A stretch of DNA of 64,000 nt from NCBI GenBank assembly GCA_015234525.1, contig JADGMX010000041.1:310001-374000 (forward strand). Reading direction: 5' to 3'. The notes under the pieces are model-generated. The model was not told the origin of the DNA. It did not search any database and saw nothing but the letters and a program-made list of their open reading frames with translations. Positions 34,888 through 43,678 of the stretch are shown here, in pieces; within the stretch, counting starts at the first letter, position 1, and each line of letters starts with the position of its first letter. The position numbers were made by a program, and so were the translations under genes. This DNA comes from Flavobacterium sp. GTDB lineage: Bacteria > Bacteroidota > Bacteroidia > Flavobacteriales > Flavobacteriaceae.

Positions 34888-35514
34888 ATGAAAACAATTT
34901 TAATCACACTTCCGATGCTGCTACTTTCAATTTTTGCAACTGCCCAAACCAAATTTGAACAGGGGATGGGCAAAGCTTTCGCTACGTGGGGCGAAGGCAG
35001 GAATACCGAAGCTGCCGCTATGTTTGAACGTATTGCTGCAGCTGAGCAGGGCGAATGGCTTCCGGATTATTATGCGTCATTGATCAATACCATCGCGGCA
35101 TTTCAAACTCAAAACAAAGACGAAGTTTTCGCTTATCTGACAAAAGCTCAACAAGCTTATGATAATGCAGCTTTAAAAGAGCATAATAATGCAGAACTGC
35201 TGGTATTGCAGGCGATGATACATACCGGATATATCGCACACGATCCGATGACCTACGGACGAACGCTTTCGGGAAAAGTAAAAGAACTGTATCTAAAAGC
35301 GCTGAGTCTTGAACCGGAAAATCCTCGTGCGGTTTACGGTTGGGCGGAGTTCGAACTTCACTCTGCTAAATATTTCAATGCCGATATTGCGCCAATCTGT
35401 GCACGCATCGACAGCGCAGTTGAACTTTTTGCTACATTTAAACCCAAAACTCCATTCCACCCAAAATGGGGAGCTGACCGCGCAATTGCCACCCAGTCTG
35501 AATGTAAAAAATAG
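34888..35514 (+). CDS. Secreted TPR-like protein
   Basis: 208 residues with signal peptide (ITLPMLLLSIFATAQ) followed by helical repeats resembling tetratricopeptide units (RNTEAAAMFERIAAAEQGEWLPDYYASL; KVKELYLKALSLEPENPRAVYGWAEFE). It is probably periplasmic. The kinase gene starts two bases after its stop, so it is the first gene of that operon and may feed a signal to the kinase. It is not assigned to a characterised family. Confidence 0.75.
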   Translation: MKTILITLPMLLLSIFATAQTKFEQGMGKAFATWGEGRNTEAAAMFERIAAAEQGEWLPDYYASLINTIAAFQTQNKDEVFAYLTKAQQAYDNAALKEHNNAELLVLQAMIHTGYIAHDPMTYGRTLSGKVKELYLKALSLEPENPRAVYGWAEFELHSAKYFNADIAPICARIDSAVELFATFKPKTPFHPKWGADRAIATQSECKK

Positions 35515-35516
35515 AT

Positions 35517-36860
35517 ATGAACAGGTTTACGAAAGAATTTTTAAAATCGGTTGTCTTAGGATGCGTCCTTTTTCTGGTGCTGCAGGGTATAAATCTGATT
35601 GCAGGTACAAAACTGGTTTTTGACGACATCTTTTTGTACAGATTTTTGATGACGATGCTTTATACCGTCAGCATTTATATGGTTAATGCTTCGGTTTTCA
35701 TCATGCTTGACCGCCGCTTTAAAAATGATCGTTTTCCGGTTAAAAGGCTGTCGATCGGGTTTGTGATTAGTTTTACTGCTACAGTCGTGATCATATTCAT
35801 GTTGCGCATCTTTGAAGAAGTTTACATTGAAAATAAATCTTTTGCCGAATTCTGGCAGAACGAGCGTCTTGCAAATTATCTGGTGGCGATTATCGTATAT
35901 CTTTTCGTCAGCCTGTTCATGCATGCGGTATATTTTTATAAGGCGCTTCAGGAGAAAAAGTTTAAAGAACAAAAGATCATCGCAGGCACCGCTTCGGCAA
36001 AATTTGAAAGCCTCAAGAATCAGATCGATCCACATTTTTTATTCAACAGTCTCAATGTATTGAGTTCACTGATAGAGGAAAATCCGGATAACGCTCAGAG
36101 ATTCACGACTTCATTATCAAAGATTTATAGATACGTACTTGAACAAAAAGATAAAGATCTAGTTTCGGTAGAAGAGGAACTTCAGTTTGCCAAAATTTAC
36201 ATGGATCTATTAAAAATGCGCTTTGAAGACAGCCTGACTTACGAGGTCGATAATGATGTGCCTAATCCTGAGGCCAGAGTAATTCCGTTATCATTGCAAC
36301 TATTGCTTGAAAATACAGTGAAGCACAACGTAGTGAGCCAAAAGCGCCCGTTGCACATAAAAATTACCGTCGATAATGATATGCTTTGTATCACTAATAA
36401 TTATCAGAAAAAAGAAGTTTTGCAGGGCAAACAAGGTGTAGGCCTTCAGAATATCATTAGTCGCTACGGTATAATCACAAAACGAAAGGTTTTGATTACG
36501 CAGTCAGAAAATGAATTTACGGTGAAAATACCAATCCTAACAAAACAAGTTTCGATCATGGAAAACGATTTTTACGACAAGAACGCAGCATATCTGCGAG
36601 CACAGAAAAAAGTTGAAGATATAAAAGGGTTTTACGGGCATCTGATGTCGTATGTGATAGTGATGCTGGCGCTGGCTATTATTAATTTTACTGCAACACC
36701 GTCTTATTTATGGTTTTTATGGCCGGCATTGGGATGGGGTGTCGGGGTGGCGGTGCATGCTGTGACAGTGTTCAATTATATGCCATTTCTCAGTAGTGAA
36801 TGGGAAGAAAAAAAGATCACTGAAATGCTTGAAAAAGAGAACAAATCTGAATGGAAATAG
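35517..36860 (+). CDS. LytS-type histidine kinase fused to a C-terminal 2TM domain
   Basis: 447 residues. Four hydrophobic segments (10-30, 40-62, 80-100, 118-140) precede a His_kinase (PF06580-type) domain with QIDPHFLFNSLNVLSSL near 167, N-box LQLLLENTVKHN and G-box KQGVGLQNIISRYG. This domain ends near 340 with TVKIPILTKQ. A second unit then starts at MENDFYDKNAAYLRAQKKVE (about residue 348) and is a complete 2TM domain with LSSEWEEKKITEM at the end. The two neighbouring genes encode the same unit alone. The kinase should phosphorylate the LytTR regulator at the end of the operon. Confidence 0.9.
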   Translation: MNRFTKEFLKSVVLGCVLFLVLQGINLIAGTKLVFDDIFLYRFLMTMLYTVSIYMVNASVFIMLDRRFKNDRFPVKRLSIGFVISFTATVVIIFMLRIFEEVYIENKSFAEFWQNERLANYLVAIIVYLFVSLFMHAVYFYKALQEKKFKEQKIIAGTASAKFESLKNQIDPHFLFNSLNVLSSLIEENPDNAQRFTTSLSKIYRYVLEQKDKDLVSVEEELQFAKIYMDLLKMRFEDSLTYEVDNDVPNPEARVIPLSLQLLLENTVKHNVVSQKRPLHIKITVDNDMLCITNNYQKKEVLQGKQGVGLQNIISRYGIITKRKVLITQSENEFTVKIPILTKQVSIMENDFYDKNAAYLRAQKKVEDIKGFYGHLMSYVIVMLALAIINFTATPSYLWFLWPALGWGVGVAVHAVTVFNYMPFLSSEWEEKKITEMLEKENKSEWK

Positions 36861-37165
36861 CTATGCAAAATTTTAAAGATCAAAGGTATAACCTTGCTAA
36901 AAAGAAGGTTAAGGAGATTAAAAGTTTTTATATCAATCTGACTTGCTATCTCGTTGTTATTCCATTACTTATCATTATTAATCTTGCGACTTTTAGCGGC
37001 GTATACTGGTTTATATATTCGATGGCAGGATGGGGCGCCGGATTATTGATACACGGATTGACAGCCTTCAGATATTTTCCTTTTTTAAGCAGCGACTGGG
37101 AGCAACGCAAGATCAGGGAATTCATGGAAGTCGAAAAACAAAAATACCAAACCGAAATACAATGA
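36851..37165 (+). CDS. 2TM domain protein (first stand-alone copy)
   Basis: 104 residues consisting of a 2TM domain: basic helix (DQRYNLAKKKVKEIKSFYINL), two membrane helices (about 30-48 and 54-72, with GWGAGLLIHGLTAF), then LSSDWEQRKIREFME. It overlaps the kinase by 10 bases. If translation starts at the internal ATG (36863, QNFKDQRYN), the overlap disappears. It is similar to the kinase's C-terminal unit, suggesting duplication. The function of the domain is not known. Confidence 0.88.
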   Translation: MEIAMQNFKDQRYNLAKKKVKEIKSFYINLTCYLVVIPLLIIINLATFSGVYWFIYSMAGWGAGLLIHGLTAFRYFPFLSSDWEQRKIREFMEVEKQKYQTEIQ

Positions 37166-37479
37166 TCGATCAGCAATTTATTAACGAGCAAAAGTATGAG
37201 CGCGCCAAGAAACGCGTCAGGGCGCTATCGGGTTTTTACAAGCATTTGGCGGCCTACGTAATTGTCAATGCCATTTTGCTGCTAATTAAATACTATGATC
37301 TCGGCGCCGGTGAAAGTATGCTGACTTTCAGTAATTTTTCAACTGTTATATTTTGGGGTATAGGTTTGTTTTTTCACGGAGTTGGCATCTTTGGTTCCAA
37401 ACTGGTTTTCGGTAATCAATGGGAAGAGCGAAAGATCGCAGAAATAATGGATAACGAAATCAAACGAAAATACAACTAA
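37162..37479 (+). CDS. 2TM domain protein (second stand-alone copy)
   Basis: The ORF track gives a start at 37030, but the first 44 codons there only read through the previous gene in another frame. The ATG at 37162 overlaps the preceding stop (ATGA) and opens a 105-residue 2TM protein: KYERAKKRVRALSGFYKHL, two membrane helices (about 27-45 and 59-77), then NQWEERKIAEIMDNEI. It is the third 2TM unit in a row in this operon and is followed by the LytTR gene after 3 bases. Confidence 0.88.
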   Translation: MIDQQFINEQKYERAKKRVRALSGFYKHLAAYVIVNAILLLIKYYDLGAGESMLTFSNFSTVIFWGIGLFFHGVGIFGSKLVFGNQWEERKIAEIMDNEIKRKYN

Positions 37480-37482
37480 GCC

Positions 37483-38235
37483 GTGCACACACTCATCATA
37501 GAAGACGAAAAGCCTGCCGCAAGGCTATTGCAGCGAAAACTGCTGAAACTCGGCATCCAAGCCGACATTATGCTGCACTCAGTTGAAGAAGCAGTGCAAT
37601 GGTTTACCGAAAACCCGCATCCGGATCTAATCTTTCTTGATATTCAATTATCAGACGGTTTGTCTTTCGAGATTTTTGAAAAGTGCACTATCGATAGTGC
37701 GGTCATTTTTACGACTGCCTATGATGAATATGCGCTAAAAGCCTTTAAATTTAACAGCATCGACTATCTTTTAAAACCCATTGATGAGGCAGATCTCGAA
37801 ATTGCAGTCGCGAAATACAAGGCGAGGTCGCGCGACAAATCAACGGCAATCGATTTTGAGCAGATCAAAAACATGTTCCTTCAGTCGGCGGCAAAACAAT
37901 ATAAAACGCGATTTACGGTAAAAATAGGGCCGCAGCTGAAGGTTTTAAAAACAGATCAGATAGAATGTTTCTACAGCGAAAATAAAGGTACTTATATCCA
38001 TACTGTCGACAACCGGAATTATCTGATCGAACAGACTTTGGAAATGATCGAACAAGATATCGATCCGTCTGATTTTTATCGGGTCAGCCGCAAATTTATC
38101 GTTCCGCTTAAATCGATCAAGGACATCGTAGTCTACAGCAATTCGCGATTAAAGATCGTGCTTCCAACCTATAAAGATGACGAGGTCATAGTAAGCCGCG
38201 AAAAGGTAGCCGATTTTAAAAAGTGGCTTGGTTAA
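37483..38235 (+). CDS. LytTR-family response regulator
   Basis: 250 residues starting at GTG (HTLIIEDEKPAARLL). The receiver has phospho-Asp in DLIFLDIQLSDG near 54 and YLLKPIDEADLE. The C-terminal LytTR DNA-binding domain (about 145-248) has FTVKIGPQLKVLKTDQIECF and FYRVSRKFIVPL. It binds DNA as the output of the kinase three genes upstream. Its stop codon overlaps that of the convergent ABC exporter gene (TTAA). Confidence 0.93.
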   Translation: MHTLIIEDEKPAARLLQRKLLKLGIQADIMLHSVEEAVQWFTENPHPDLIFLDIQLSDGLSFEIFEKCTIDSAVIFTTAYDEYALKAFKFNSIDYLLKPIDEADLEIAVAKYKARSRDKSTAIDFEQIKNMFLQSAAKQYKTRFTVKIGPQLKVLKTDQIECFYSENKGTYIHTVDNRNYLIEQTLEMIEQDIDPSDFYRVSRKFIVPLKSIKDIVVYSNSRLKIVLPTYKDDEVIVSREKVADFKKWLG

Positions 38236-39986
38236 ACCGGAATTTCCTTTCGTTCGCCGATCTGCTGACGCCACATCGCGTAATACAGCCCTTTTCGGCT
38301 CAGCAATTCGTGGTGGCTGCCATGTTCGGTGATCTGGCCACGTTCAAGCACATAGATCGTGTCGGCATGCATAATCGTAGATAAACGGTGCGCGATCAAA
38401 ATTGTCATTTGCTTCCGATTGTTTGAGATTTCCTTGATGGTTTGGGTGATTTGCTCTTCGGTTAGAGAATCGAGCGCCGATGTTGCTTCGTCAAAAATCA
38501 ATAAATTGGGTTCACGCAGCAGCGCGCGTGCAATTGCAAGCCGTTGTTTTTCCCCGCCAGAAAGTCGCTTGCCGCCTTCGCCGAGAATCGTATCTAAGCC
38601 ATTTTCCGAGTTTTGAAGAATATTCAGCGCTGATGCTTTTCGCATGACTTCAAGCATATCCTCGTCAGTTGCGTCGGGCTTTACAAAGAGCAGATTTTCA
38701 CGAATCGTTCCCGAAAACAATTGTGTGTCTTGCGTTACAAAGCCAAGTTGACGTCTGATTCTATTATATCGAAGATCGTTGATTGATACATTGTCATAAA
38801 AAATATCGCCTGAAATAGGTCGGTACAAACCAACGAGCAATTTAACCAAAGTCGATTTTCCTGAACCTGAAGGTCCGACAAACGCAATGGTTTCGCCCAA
38901 TTTTATGTTGAATGAAATGTTTTGAATCGCATCGTGTTGTGCATTTTTGTGCCTGAAAACGACGCCGCTGAACGAAAGTGAAGAGATCGGACCAATGTCG
39001 ACCGGTTCGGCTGGGCGGAATTCAGGCTGTTTTTGCATCAATTCGTTAAAAAGTGTCAACGCAGTTTCAGCTTCGCGATATGAAATGATAATACTTCCAA
39101 GGTCCTGAAGCGGAACCATGATTCCTGTTGAGATGAACTGCATTGATATCAGTTCACCCGGAGACAACACATTTCTGAAGATCAGCCACAGCAAAATAAA
39201 CAAAACTGATTGTTTCAGCAGCATAAGCACACTGCCTTGTAAAAAAGTGAGCGACCTCATTTTCTTGACTTTGGCCATTTCGAGATCGTAGATTTCCTGG
39301 GTGTGAACTTTTAGCCGCCGGATTTCGGGATAGGTGAGGCCAAGGCTTTTTACAAGTTCGATGTTTCGCAGACTTTCGGTAATGGTGCCGCTCATTTGAC
39401 GGTTCTGACGGATAAGGCTTCGCTGCAGCGTTTTGATTGATTTGCTGAGGATGCTTGTTAATCCGCCGAGAATGACGACTCCGACGAGGAAAACAGGTAT
39501 TAAAGCCCAGTGTTTTGTGATGGCGTACCACATTAAAAAGCCGATGGAAACGACTGACGAGAATAAGATATTGATGAAAGATGACAAGAATTTTTCGGTA
39601 TCGGAACGGACCTTTTGCAAAATGGACAATATTTCGCCACTGCTTTGATCTTCAAATTCTTGAAAGGGGAGTCGCAGAGTTTGTCGCAAACCATCATTAA
39701 AGATCTGCATGCCAAATTTTTGCACGATCATTCGCAGCACATAATCTTTAAACGACCGGAAGAGTAGCGATGCGAGGGCGATTGCGATGGCGAGTCCCAA
39801 AAGCTGCAGAACGCCGTTGACCAATTCCGTGTTGCTCTTGCCATTCTGGTTTAAAGCGTACTGATCGATGATCTTTCCAAAAATAATCGGATCATATAGC
39901 GATAATATCTGTGCAGATCCGGCAAGCAGCAAGGCAAGCAGAACCCACCAACGGTACGGATTGAGATATTTCCAGAGTAGTAACAT
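38232..39986 (-). CDS. ABC exporter, fused permease and ATPase (MsbA/MDR-like)
   Basis: 584 residues. Residues 1-310 form an ABC type-1 membrane domain with six helices; from about 340 comes the ATPase: Walker A GPSGSGKST, signature LSGGEKQRLAIARALL, Walker B LLIFDEATSALDS, H-loop IAHRLSTI. It is a half-transporter expected to work as a dimer exporting lipids or drugs. The substrate is not known. It ends at residue RKEIPV, overlapping the convergent LytTR gene by 4 bases. Confidence 0.93.
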   Translation of the reverse strand: MLLLWKYLNPYRWWVLLALLLAGSAQILSLYDPIIFGKIIDQYALNQNGKSNTELVNGVLQLLGLAIAIALASLLFRSFKDYVLRMIVQKFGMQIFNDGLRQTLRLPFQEFEDQSSGEILSILQKVRSDTEKFLSSFINILFSSVVSIGFLMWYAITKHWALIPVFLVGVVILGGLTSILSKSIKTLQRSLIRQNRQMSGTITESLRNIELVKSLGLTYPEIRRLKVHTQEIYDLEMAKVKKMRSLTFLQGSVLMLLKQSVLFILLWLIFRNVLSPGELISMQFISTGIMVPLQDLGSIIISYREAETALTLFNELMQKQPEFRPAEPVDIGPISSLSFSGVVFRHKNAQHDAIQNISFNIKLGETIAFVGPSGSGKSTLVKLLVGLYRPISGDIFYDNVSINDLRYNRIRRQLGFVTQDTQLFSGTIRENLLFVKPDATDEDMLEVMRKASALNILQNSENGLDTILGEGGKRLSGGEKQRLAIARALLREPNLLIFDEATSALDSLTEEQITQTIKEISNNRKQMTILIAHRLSTIMHADTIYVLERGQITEHGSHHELLSRKGLYYAMWRQQIGERKEIPV

Positions 39987-39991
39987 AGGCT

Positions 39992-40042
39992 AAAAAAAAA
40001 CTGTTTCACAAAAGAACCTAATTAGGTTTTCTTATGAAACAG
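39992..40042 (-). terminator. Long-stem terminator/hairpin between CsbD-like gene and ABC exporter
   Basis: CTGTTTCACAAAAGAACCTA and TAGGTTTTCTTATGAAACAG pair almost completely (about 20 bp with a few mismatches), and nine T residues follow on the minus strand. It should end the CsbD-like transcript about 90 bases past its stop, just before the exporter gene, whose own promoter is not obvious. Confidence 0.8.
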
Positions 40043-40131
40043 TATCGAATGCATTTTCATTTAGTTTAACTGCAGGTTCGCGAATATGAAACTAACGATC
40101 GGCAGAGATTTTCAATTGAATGGATTCGGAA

Positions 40132-40317
40132 TTATCGTTTAAGGAAATCTCGAATTTCTTCTTCAGTCCTTCCAAGTTTTTGTTGAAGTCGTCCCCAAAG
40201 TTCATCTTCCTTTCCTTCTTCGTATAGTAGATCGTCATCGGTAAGATCAGCAAATTTCTGCTTTAACTTACCTTTGAATTCGTCCCAGTTTCCTTCGAGT
40301 TCTCTTGAATTTGTCAT
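40132..40317 (-). CDS. CsbD-like stress protein
   Basis: The ORF track starts at a TTG (40350) that lies inside a TACCTTTG -7 box, so the ATG at 40317 is used, giving 61 residues: [20 protein letters not shown] ... [20 protein letters not shown] ... [12 protein letters not shown]. This is a CsbD-like four-helix protein, highly charged and soluble. CsbD-like proteins accumulate in general stress; molecular role unknown. It is monocistronic. Confidence 0.88.
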   Translation of the reverse strand: MTNSRELEGNWDEFKGKLKQKFADLTDDDLLYEEGKEDELWGRLQQKLGRTEEEIRDFLKR

Positions 40318-40347
40318 GATAAAAAATTTAAGTTGTTGTGTGTTTTT

Positions 40348-40355
40348 CAAAGGTA
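40348..40355 (-). promoter_or_regulatory. -7 box TACCTTTG for the CsbD-like gene
   Basis: Minus-strand TACCTTTG, 31-38 bases before ATG 40317. It rules out the longer ORF-track start. Confidence 0.6.
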
Positions 40356-40499
40356 GGATAACACAAAAGAAGGAGGGTTATACAATTATTTTCTAAACTT
40401 GCATGATTTCCACTTTGCTGGAATTGATAATAATGTAATGCTTTAAGTGAAATAAGTTAATTAATTTGGTGTTCAATATCTTAGGTCATAGTTATAGAT

Positions 40500-41519
40500 T
40501 TATTCTATGGCGGTTTTTCGCTCGAAAATCAGGTAAATTTGGATACCGAAAAGGATGCTTGCGGCAAATAAGTGAATTGCTTGAGAGCCGAATGGAAAGT
40601 CAAAATAATACATGGCAATTCCGCTTGCAATCTCAACGAGCAGGACCGCCATCACCCAATTCATCTTAGAGTGATAAATATCTAGAGATCGGTTTCGGAG
40701 ATACAAAAAAAGATTCACCACAAATACTAAAATCGAGAATGTACGATGAAAGTAAAAGTTGAAAGTCGGCTCACTCAAAATCATACTCATTCGATCATAG
40801 CCCAACAATTTAATTTGCTCGTCCACGAACTGGCGAACTTGCGTCCCGGTGATTACCTGGATCATTGTTAAAATTAAAGCGACGATTACAAAGCTTGTGA
40901 ATAATTTATCGCGCTTAAAAACTTTCCTCTGTGGCGATGCGATCCTAATAATGTAGATGACCAGAGCCACGATCAACAAGGCAACAATCATATGAAGAGT
41001 AATCTTTACCGGATTCAGAACCGAATACACTACCGTAGCGCCGAGCCAGCCCTGAAAGCCCATCAAAAAAACGGATAGCCACGACAGCCAAATAATGCGT
41101 TTATTCACCTTTTTAAATCCAAATGAGAGTATCGCCATAATAAGCGTTGCAAGTCCCGCTAATGCGCCCGCAAGCCTGTTGATGTATTCAATCCAGGTGT
41201 GTGTCGGATTAAAAATAGCATAATCGTGTTTTGTGTATTCTCGCCAATTTTCGGGATTGAACTCGTTTTTGGTTGTAAAGTCGGATGTCGCCACCAACAA
41301 TTGTTCGTCTTTGATAATGACCTGACCTTTTTCAAACTCGCGATCAGGCGTCCAGGTCAGCTCTTGAACATCCGTAGGCGGAATATAATAACCAAAACAT
41401 TTTGGCCAATCGGGACAGCCCATGCCAGAGCCGGTCATCCTAACCAGCGCACCTGCCATAATTACAAGATAAATCAGCACCAGAGCAGTTTTAGCTGTTG
41501 GAAGAAAGTATTTTTTCAT
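40500..41519 (-). CDS. Heme A synthase, COX15/CtaA family
   Basis: 339 residues with eight membrane helices in two four-helix halves. Markers include GALVRMTGSGMGCPDWPKCF at the N-terminus, THTWIEYINRLAGALAG, IHLFAASILFG near the C-terminus, and paired histidines for heme binding. A roughly 60-residue soluble insertion follows helix 1, as in eukaryotic-like COX15. It converts heme O to heme A for cytochrome oxidase. It is the last gene of the tsaC-cca-ctaA run; ctaB is not in the window. Confidence 0.93.
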   Translation of the reverse strand: MKKYFLPTAKTALVLIYLVIMAGALVRMTGSGMGCPDWPKCFGYYIPPTDVQELTWTPDREFEKGQVIIKDEQLLVATSDFTTKNEFNPENWREYTKHDYAIFNPTHTWIEYINRLAGALAGLATLIMAILSFGFKKVNKRIIWLSWLSVFLMGFQGWLGATVVYSVLNPVKITLHMIVALLIVALVIYIIRIASPQRKVFKRDKLFTSFVIVALILTMIQVITGTQVRQFVDEQIKLLGYDRMSMILSEPTFNFYFHRTFSILVFVVNLFLYLRNRSLDIYHSKMNWVMAVLLVEIASGIAMYYFDFPFGSQAIHLFAASILFGIQIYLIFERKTAIE

Positions 41520-41532
41520 AAGATGGGATTTG

Positions 41533-42954
41533 TTACGCGTCTTTTTTGAGACCTAATGACGCAGCTTTTTTTAACATAAACTCGTATGCGGCTTCATATT
41601 CGTTTGGGATTTCGCCCTCGAGTATGGCTTCTTTAATGGCTTCTTTGATCATTCCGATTTCACGCGAAGGCTGAATATTGAATATTTGCATAATATCCTC
41701 GCCGCTAATCGGTGGCTGAAAATTCCGAATATGATCACGCGCTTCAACTTCGACGATCTTGTTGCGAACAGTTTTGAAATTGTCGTGGTAGCGTCTGAAT
41801 TTATTCGGATTTTTCGTGGTAATATCGGCTTCACATAAAGTCATCAGGCTTTCAACATCTTCACCGGCATCAAAAACCAAACGTCTAACGGCTGAATCGG
41901 TCACAAGGTCTTGCGCCAATACAATCGGCCGCGAGCTCATCATCACCATTTTCTGGACAAACTTCATTTTGTGATTTAACGGCATATGAAGTCGTTCGAA
42001 GATTTTCTTGACCATCTTTCCGCCAACAAATTCGTGCCCGTGGAACGTCCATCCCACTTTTTTATCGAACCGCTTGGTCGGAGCCTTGCCAATATCGTGT
42101 AAAAGCGCTGACCATCGAAGCCAAACATCGTCGGTATTTTTGGAAATGTTGTCGACAACTTCAAGTGTGTGATAAAAATTGTCTTTGTGTGTTTGCCCTT
42201 CAACTTCCTCGACGCCCTGGAGTGCGGTAAGTTCAGGCAGAATGATCTCAAGCAATTTCGTTTTGTGCAAAAGCAAAAATCCGATTGAAGGCGTGTCAGT
42301 TGAAAGAATTTTGTTGAGTTCATCGACAATGCGTTCGCCGGAAATGATTTTTATCCGTGACGCATTTTCGGTGATTGATGTAATTGCAGTTTGATCGATC
42401 GTAAAATTCAGCTGTGCGGCAAACCTGATTGCACGTAACATCCGCAGAGGATCATCTGAAAATGTGATTGATGGGTCGAGTGGCGTCCGGATAATTTTGC
42501 GATTAAGATCCGAAACACCGTCGAACGGATCGAGAAGCAGTCCGTAATTATTTTGATTCAGCGATAATGCGAGCGCGTTGATGGTAAAATCACGACGATC
42601 TTGATCATCTTGCAAGGTCCCGTTTTCGACGACCGGATTGCGACTCTCGAAATGGTAGGATTCTTTTCTGGCGCCAACAAATTCGATTTCGGTGTCTTCA
42701 TACCGAAGCATCGCGGTTCCGTAGTTTTTAAATACCTGAACTTTTGGTTTTTTAGGCAACATCTCAGAAACCTTTAATGCCAATTCGATTCCGCTGCCCA
42801 CGGCAACAATGTCGATGTCTTTTTTGCTGCCGCGCTCAAGGAGGAGATCGCGAACAAAACCACCAATGACATAGCTATCGATCCCAAGTTGGGCCGACGC
42901 ATTCGAAATCACAGTAAATATGGGGTTCGAAAGTGCTTCTTTATAATTTTTCAA
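41533..42954 (-). CDS. tRNA nucleotidyltransferase (CCA-adding/poly(A) polymerase family) with HD domain
   Basis: 473 residues. The class II nucleotidyltransferase head has YVIGGFVRDLLLERGSKKDIDIV (GGxVRD and DxD), then RRDFTINALAL and the flexible-arm region DPLRMLRAIRFAAQLNF. An HD domain follows with WSALLHDIGKAP, and a C-terminal helical part. It adds or repairs CCA at tRNA ends, which this organism needs: neither tRNA in this window encodes CCA. It lies between tsaC and the COX15 gene. Confidence 0.94.
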   Translation of the reverse strand: MKNYKEALSNPIFTVISNASAQLGIDSYVIGGFVRDLLLERGSKKDIDIVAVGSGIELALKVSEMLPKKPKVQVFKNYGTAMLRYEDTEIEFVGARKESYHFESRNPVVENGTLQDDQDRRDFTINALALSLNQNNYGLLLDPFDGVSDLNRKIIRTPLDPSITFSDDPLRMLRAIRFAAQLNFTIDQTAITSITENASRIKIISGERIVDELNKILSTDTPSIGFLLLHKTKLLEIILPELTALQGVEEVEGQTHKDNFYHTLEVVDNISKNTDDVWLRWSALLHDIGKAPTKRFDKKVGWTFHGHEFVGGKMVKKIFERLHMPLNHKMKFVQKMVMMSSRPIVLAQDLVTDSAVRRLVFDAGEDVESLMTLCEADITTKNPNKFRRYHDNFKTVRNKIVEVEARDHIRNFQPPISGEDIMQIFNIQPSREIGMIKEAIKEAILEGEIPNEYEAAYEFMLKKAASLGLKKDA

Positions 42955-42982
42955 GGCCAGAAATTTTTGATGATGCCGCGGG

Positions 42983-43546
42983 CTATTTTCGGATGATTTT
43001 TACCTGCGAGTCCAAAGTCAGTTTGATGATTGCCGACGGTTTTCCGCCAACACGCTCCCGATCGAGGTTAACGACATAGTCGACGCCATCGATGATTTCC
43101 TTACTGATTTCAGAAAACGAGGCCGGCGAAGGCATTCCTGAAATATTTGCCGAAGTCGACACCAGCGGTTTTTTCATTCGCTCCATCAGCTTAAAACAAA
43201 AAGGTTCCTTAACCAGACGGACGCCAAGCGAATTGTCCTCAGCGATTAAACTTTTGGCGATATTTTTTGGTTTGTCGAGAATCAGTGTGGTTGGTTTTTC
43301 GGAAAAATCGAGAATTTGCCAAGCTACATCTGGAATTTCGTGAAATACATTATACATCATTTTTTCGCCGTTCATCAAAACGATCATCGACTTGGCTTCC
43401 GACCGTTTTTTCAACGCGAAAATCTTCTGAATTGCCGCTTCGTTCGTGGCGTCGCACCCAATTCCCCAGATCGTATCAGTCGGATATAAAATGATTCCAC
43501 CTTCCTTAATTACCTCATATGCATTGTGTATTTCCTGACTAATCAT
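42983..43546 (-). CDS. tsaC: L-threonylcarbamoyladenylate synthase (TsaC/YrdC/Sua5)
   Basis: About 187 residues in the YrdC fold: GGIILYPTDTIWGIGCDAT, KKRSEAKSMIVLM, LGVRLVKEP, VSTSANISGMPSP. It makes threonylcarbamoyl-AMP for t6A37 modification of ANN-decoding tRNAs. The ORF-track start (43570) is TTG inside the TAACTTTG -7 box; ATG 43546 is therefore preferred. It is the short form without the Sua5 C-terminal domain. First gene of an operon with cca. Confidence 0.93.
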   Translation of the reverse strand: MISQEIHNAYEVIKEGGIILYPTDTIWGIGCDATNEAAIQKIFALKKRSEAKSMIVLMNGEKMMYNVFHEIPDVAWQILDFSEKPTTLILDKPKNIAKSLIAEDNSLGVRLVKEPFCFKLMERMKKPLVSTSANISGMPSPASFSEISKEIIDGVDYVVNLDRERVGGKPSAIIKLTLDSQVKIIRK

Positions 43547-43567
43547 CGGTTTTAGCTCAATTTTGCG

Positions 43568-43575
43568 CAAAGTTA
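43568..43575 (-). promoter_or_regulatory. -7 box TAACTTTG for tsaC operon
   Basis: Minus-strand TAACTTTG, 22-29 bases before ATG 43546. Confidence 0.55.
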
Positions 43576-43639
43576 ATCATAACTTTCTTAGCAGAATTGC
43601 AATTATTCAAGTATTGATTAGTTGTATTGGCAAGTATTA

Positions 43640-43647
43640 TATATTTG
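43640..43647 (+). promoter_or_regulatory. -7 box TATATTTG for the nonulosonate cassette
   Basis: TATATTTG, 32-39 bases before ATG 43679. It lies between the divergent tsaC and neuA-like genes and inside the over-long ORF-track frame that begins at 43622. Confidence 0.5.
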
Positions 43648-43678
43648 TAGTCTCAAATTCGCGTTAAACTTTTTGCAC

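Noticed and set aside
35309-35623. 104-aa ORF spanning TPR and kinase genes
   Set aside because: It overlaps both well-supported genes in another frame.
37030-37161. Longer N-terminus for the second 2TM protein
   Set aside because: The extra 44 codons lie within the preceding 2TM gene in another frame; the ATGA overlap at 37162 gives the normal domain start.
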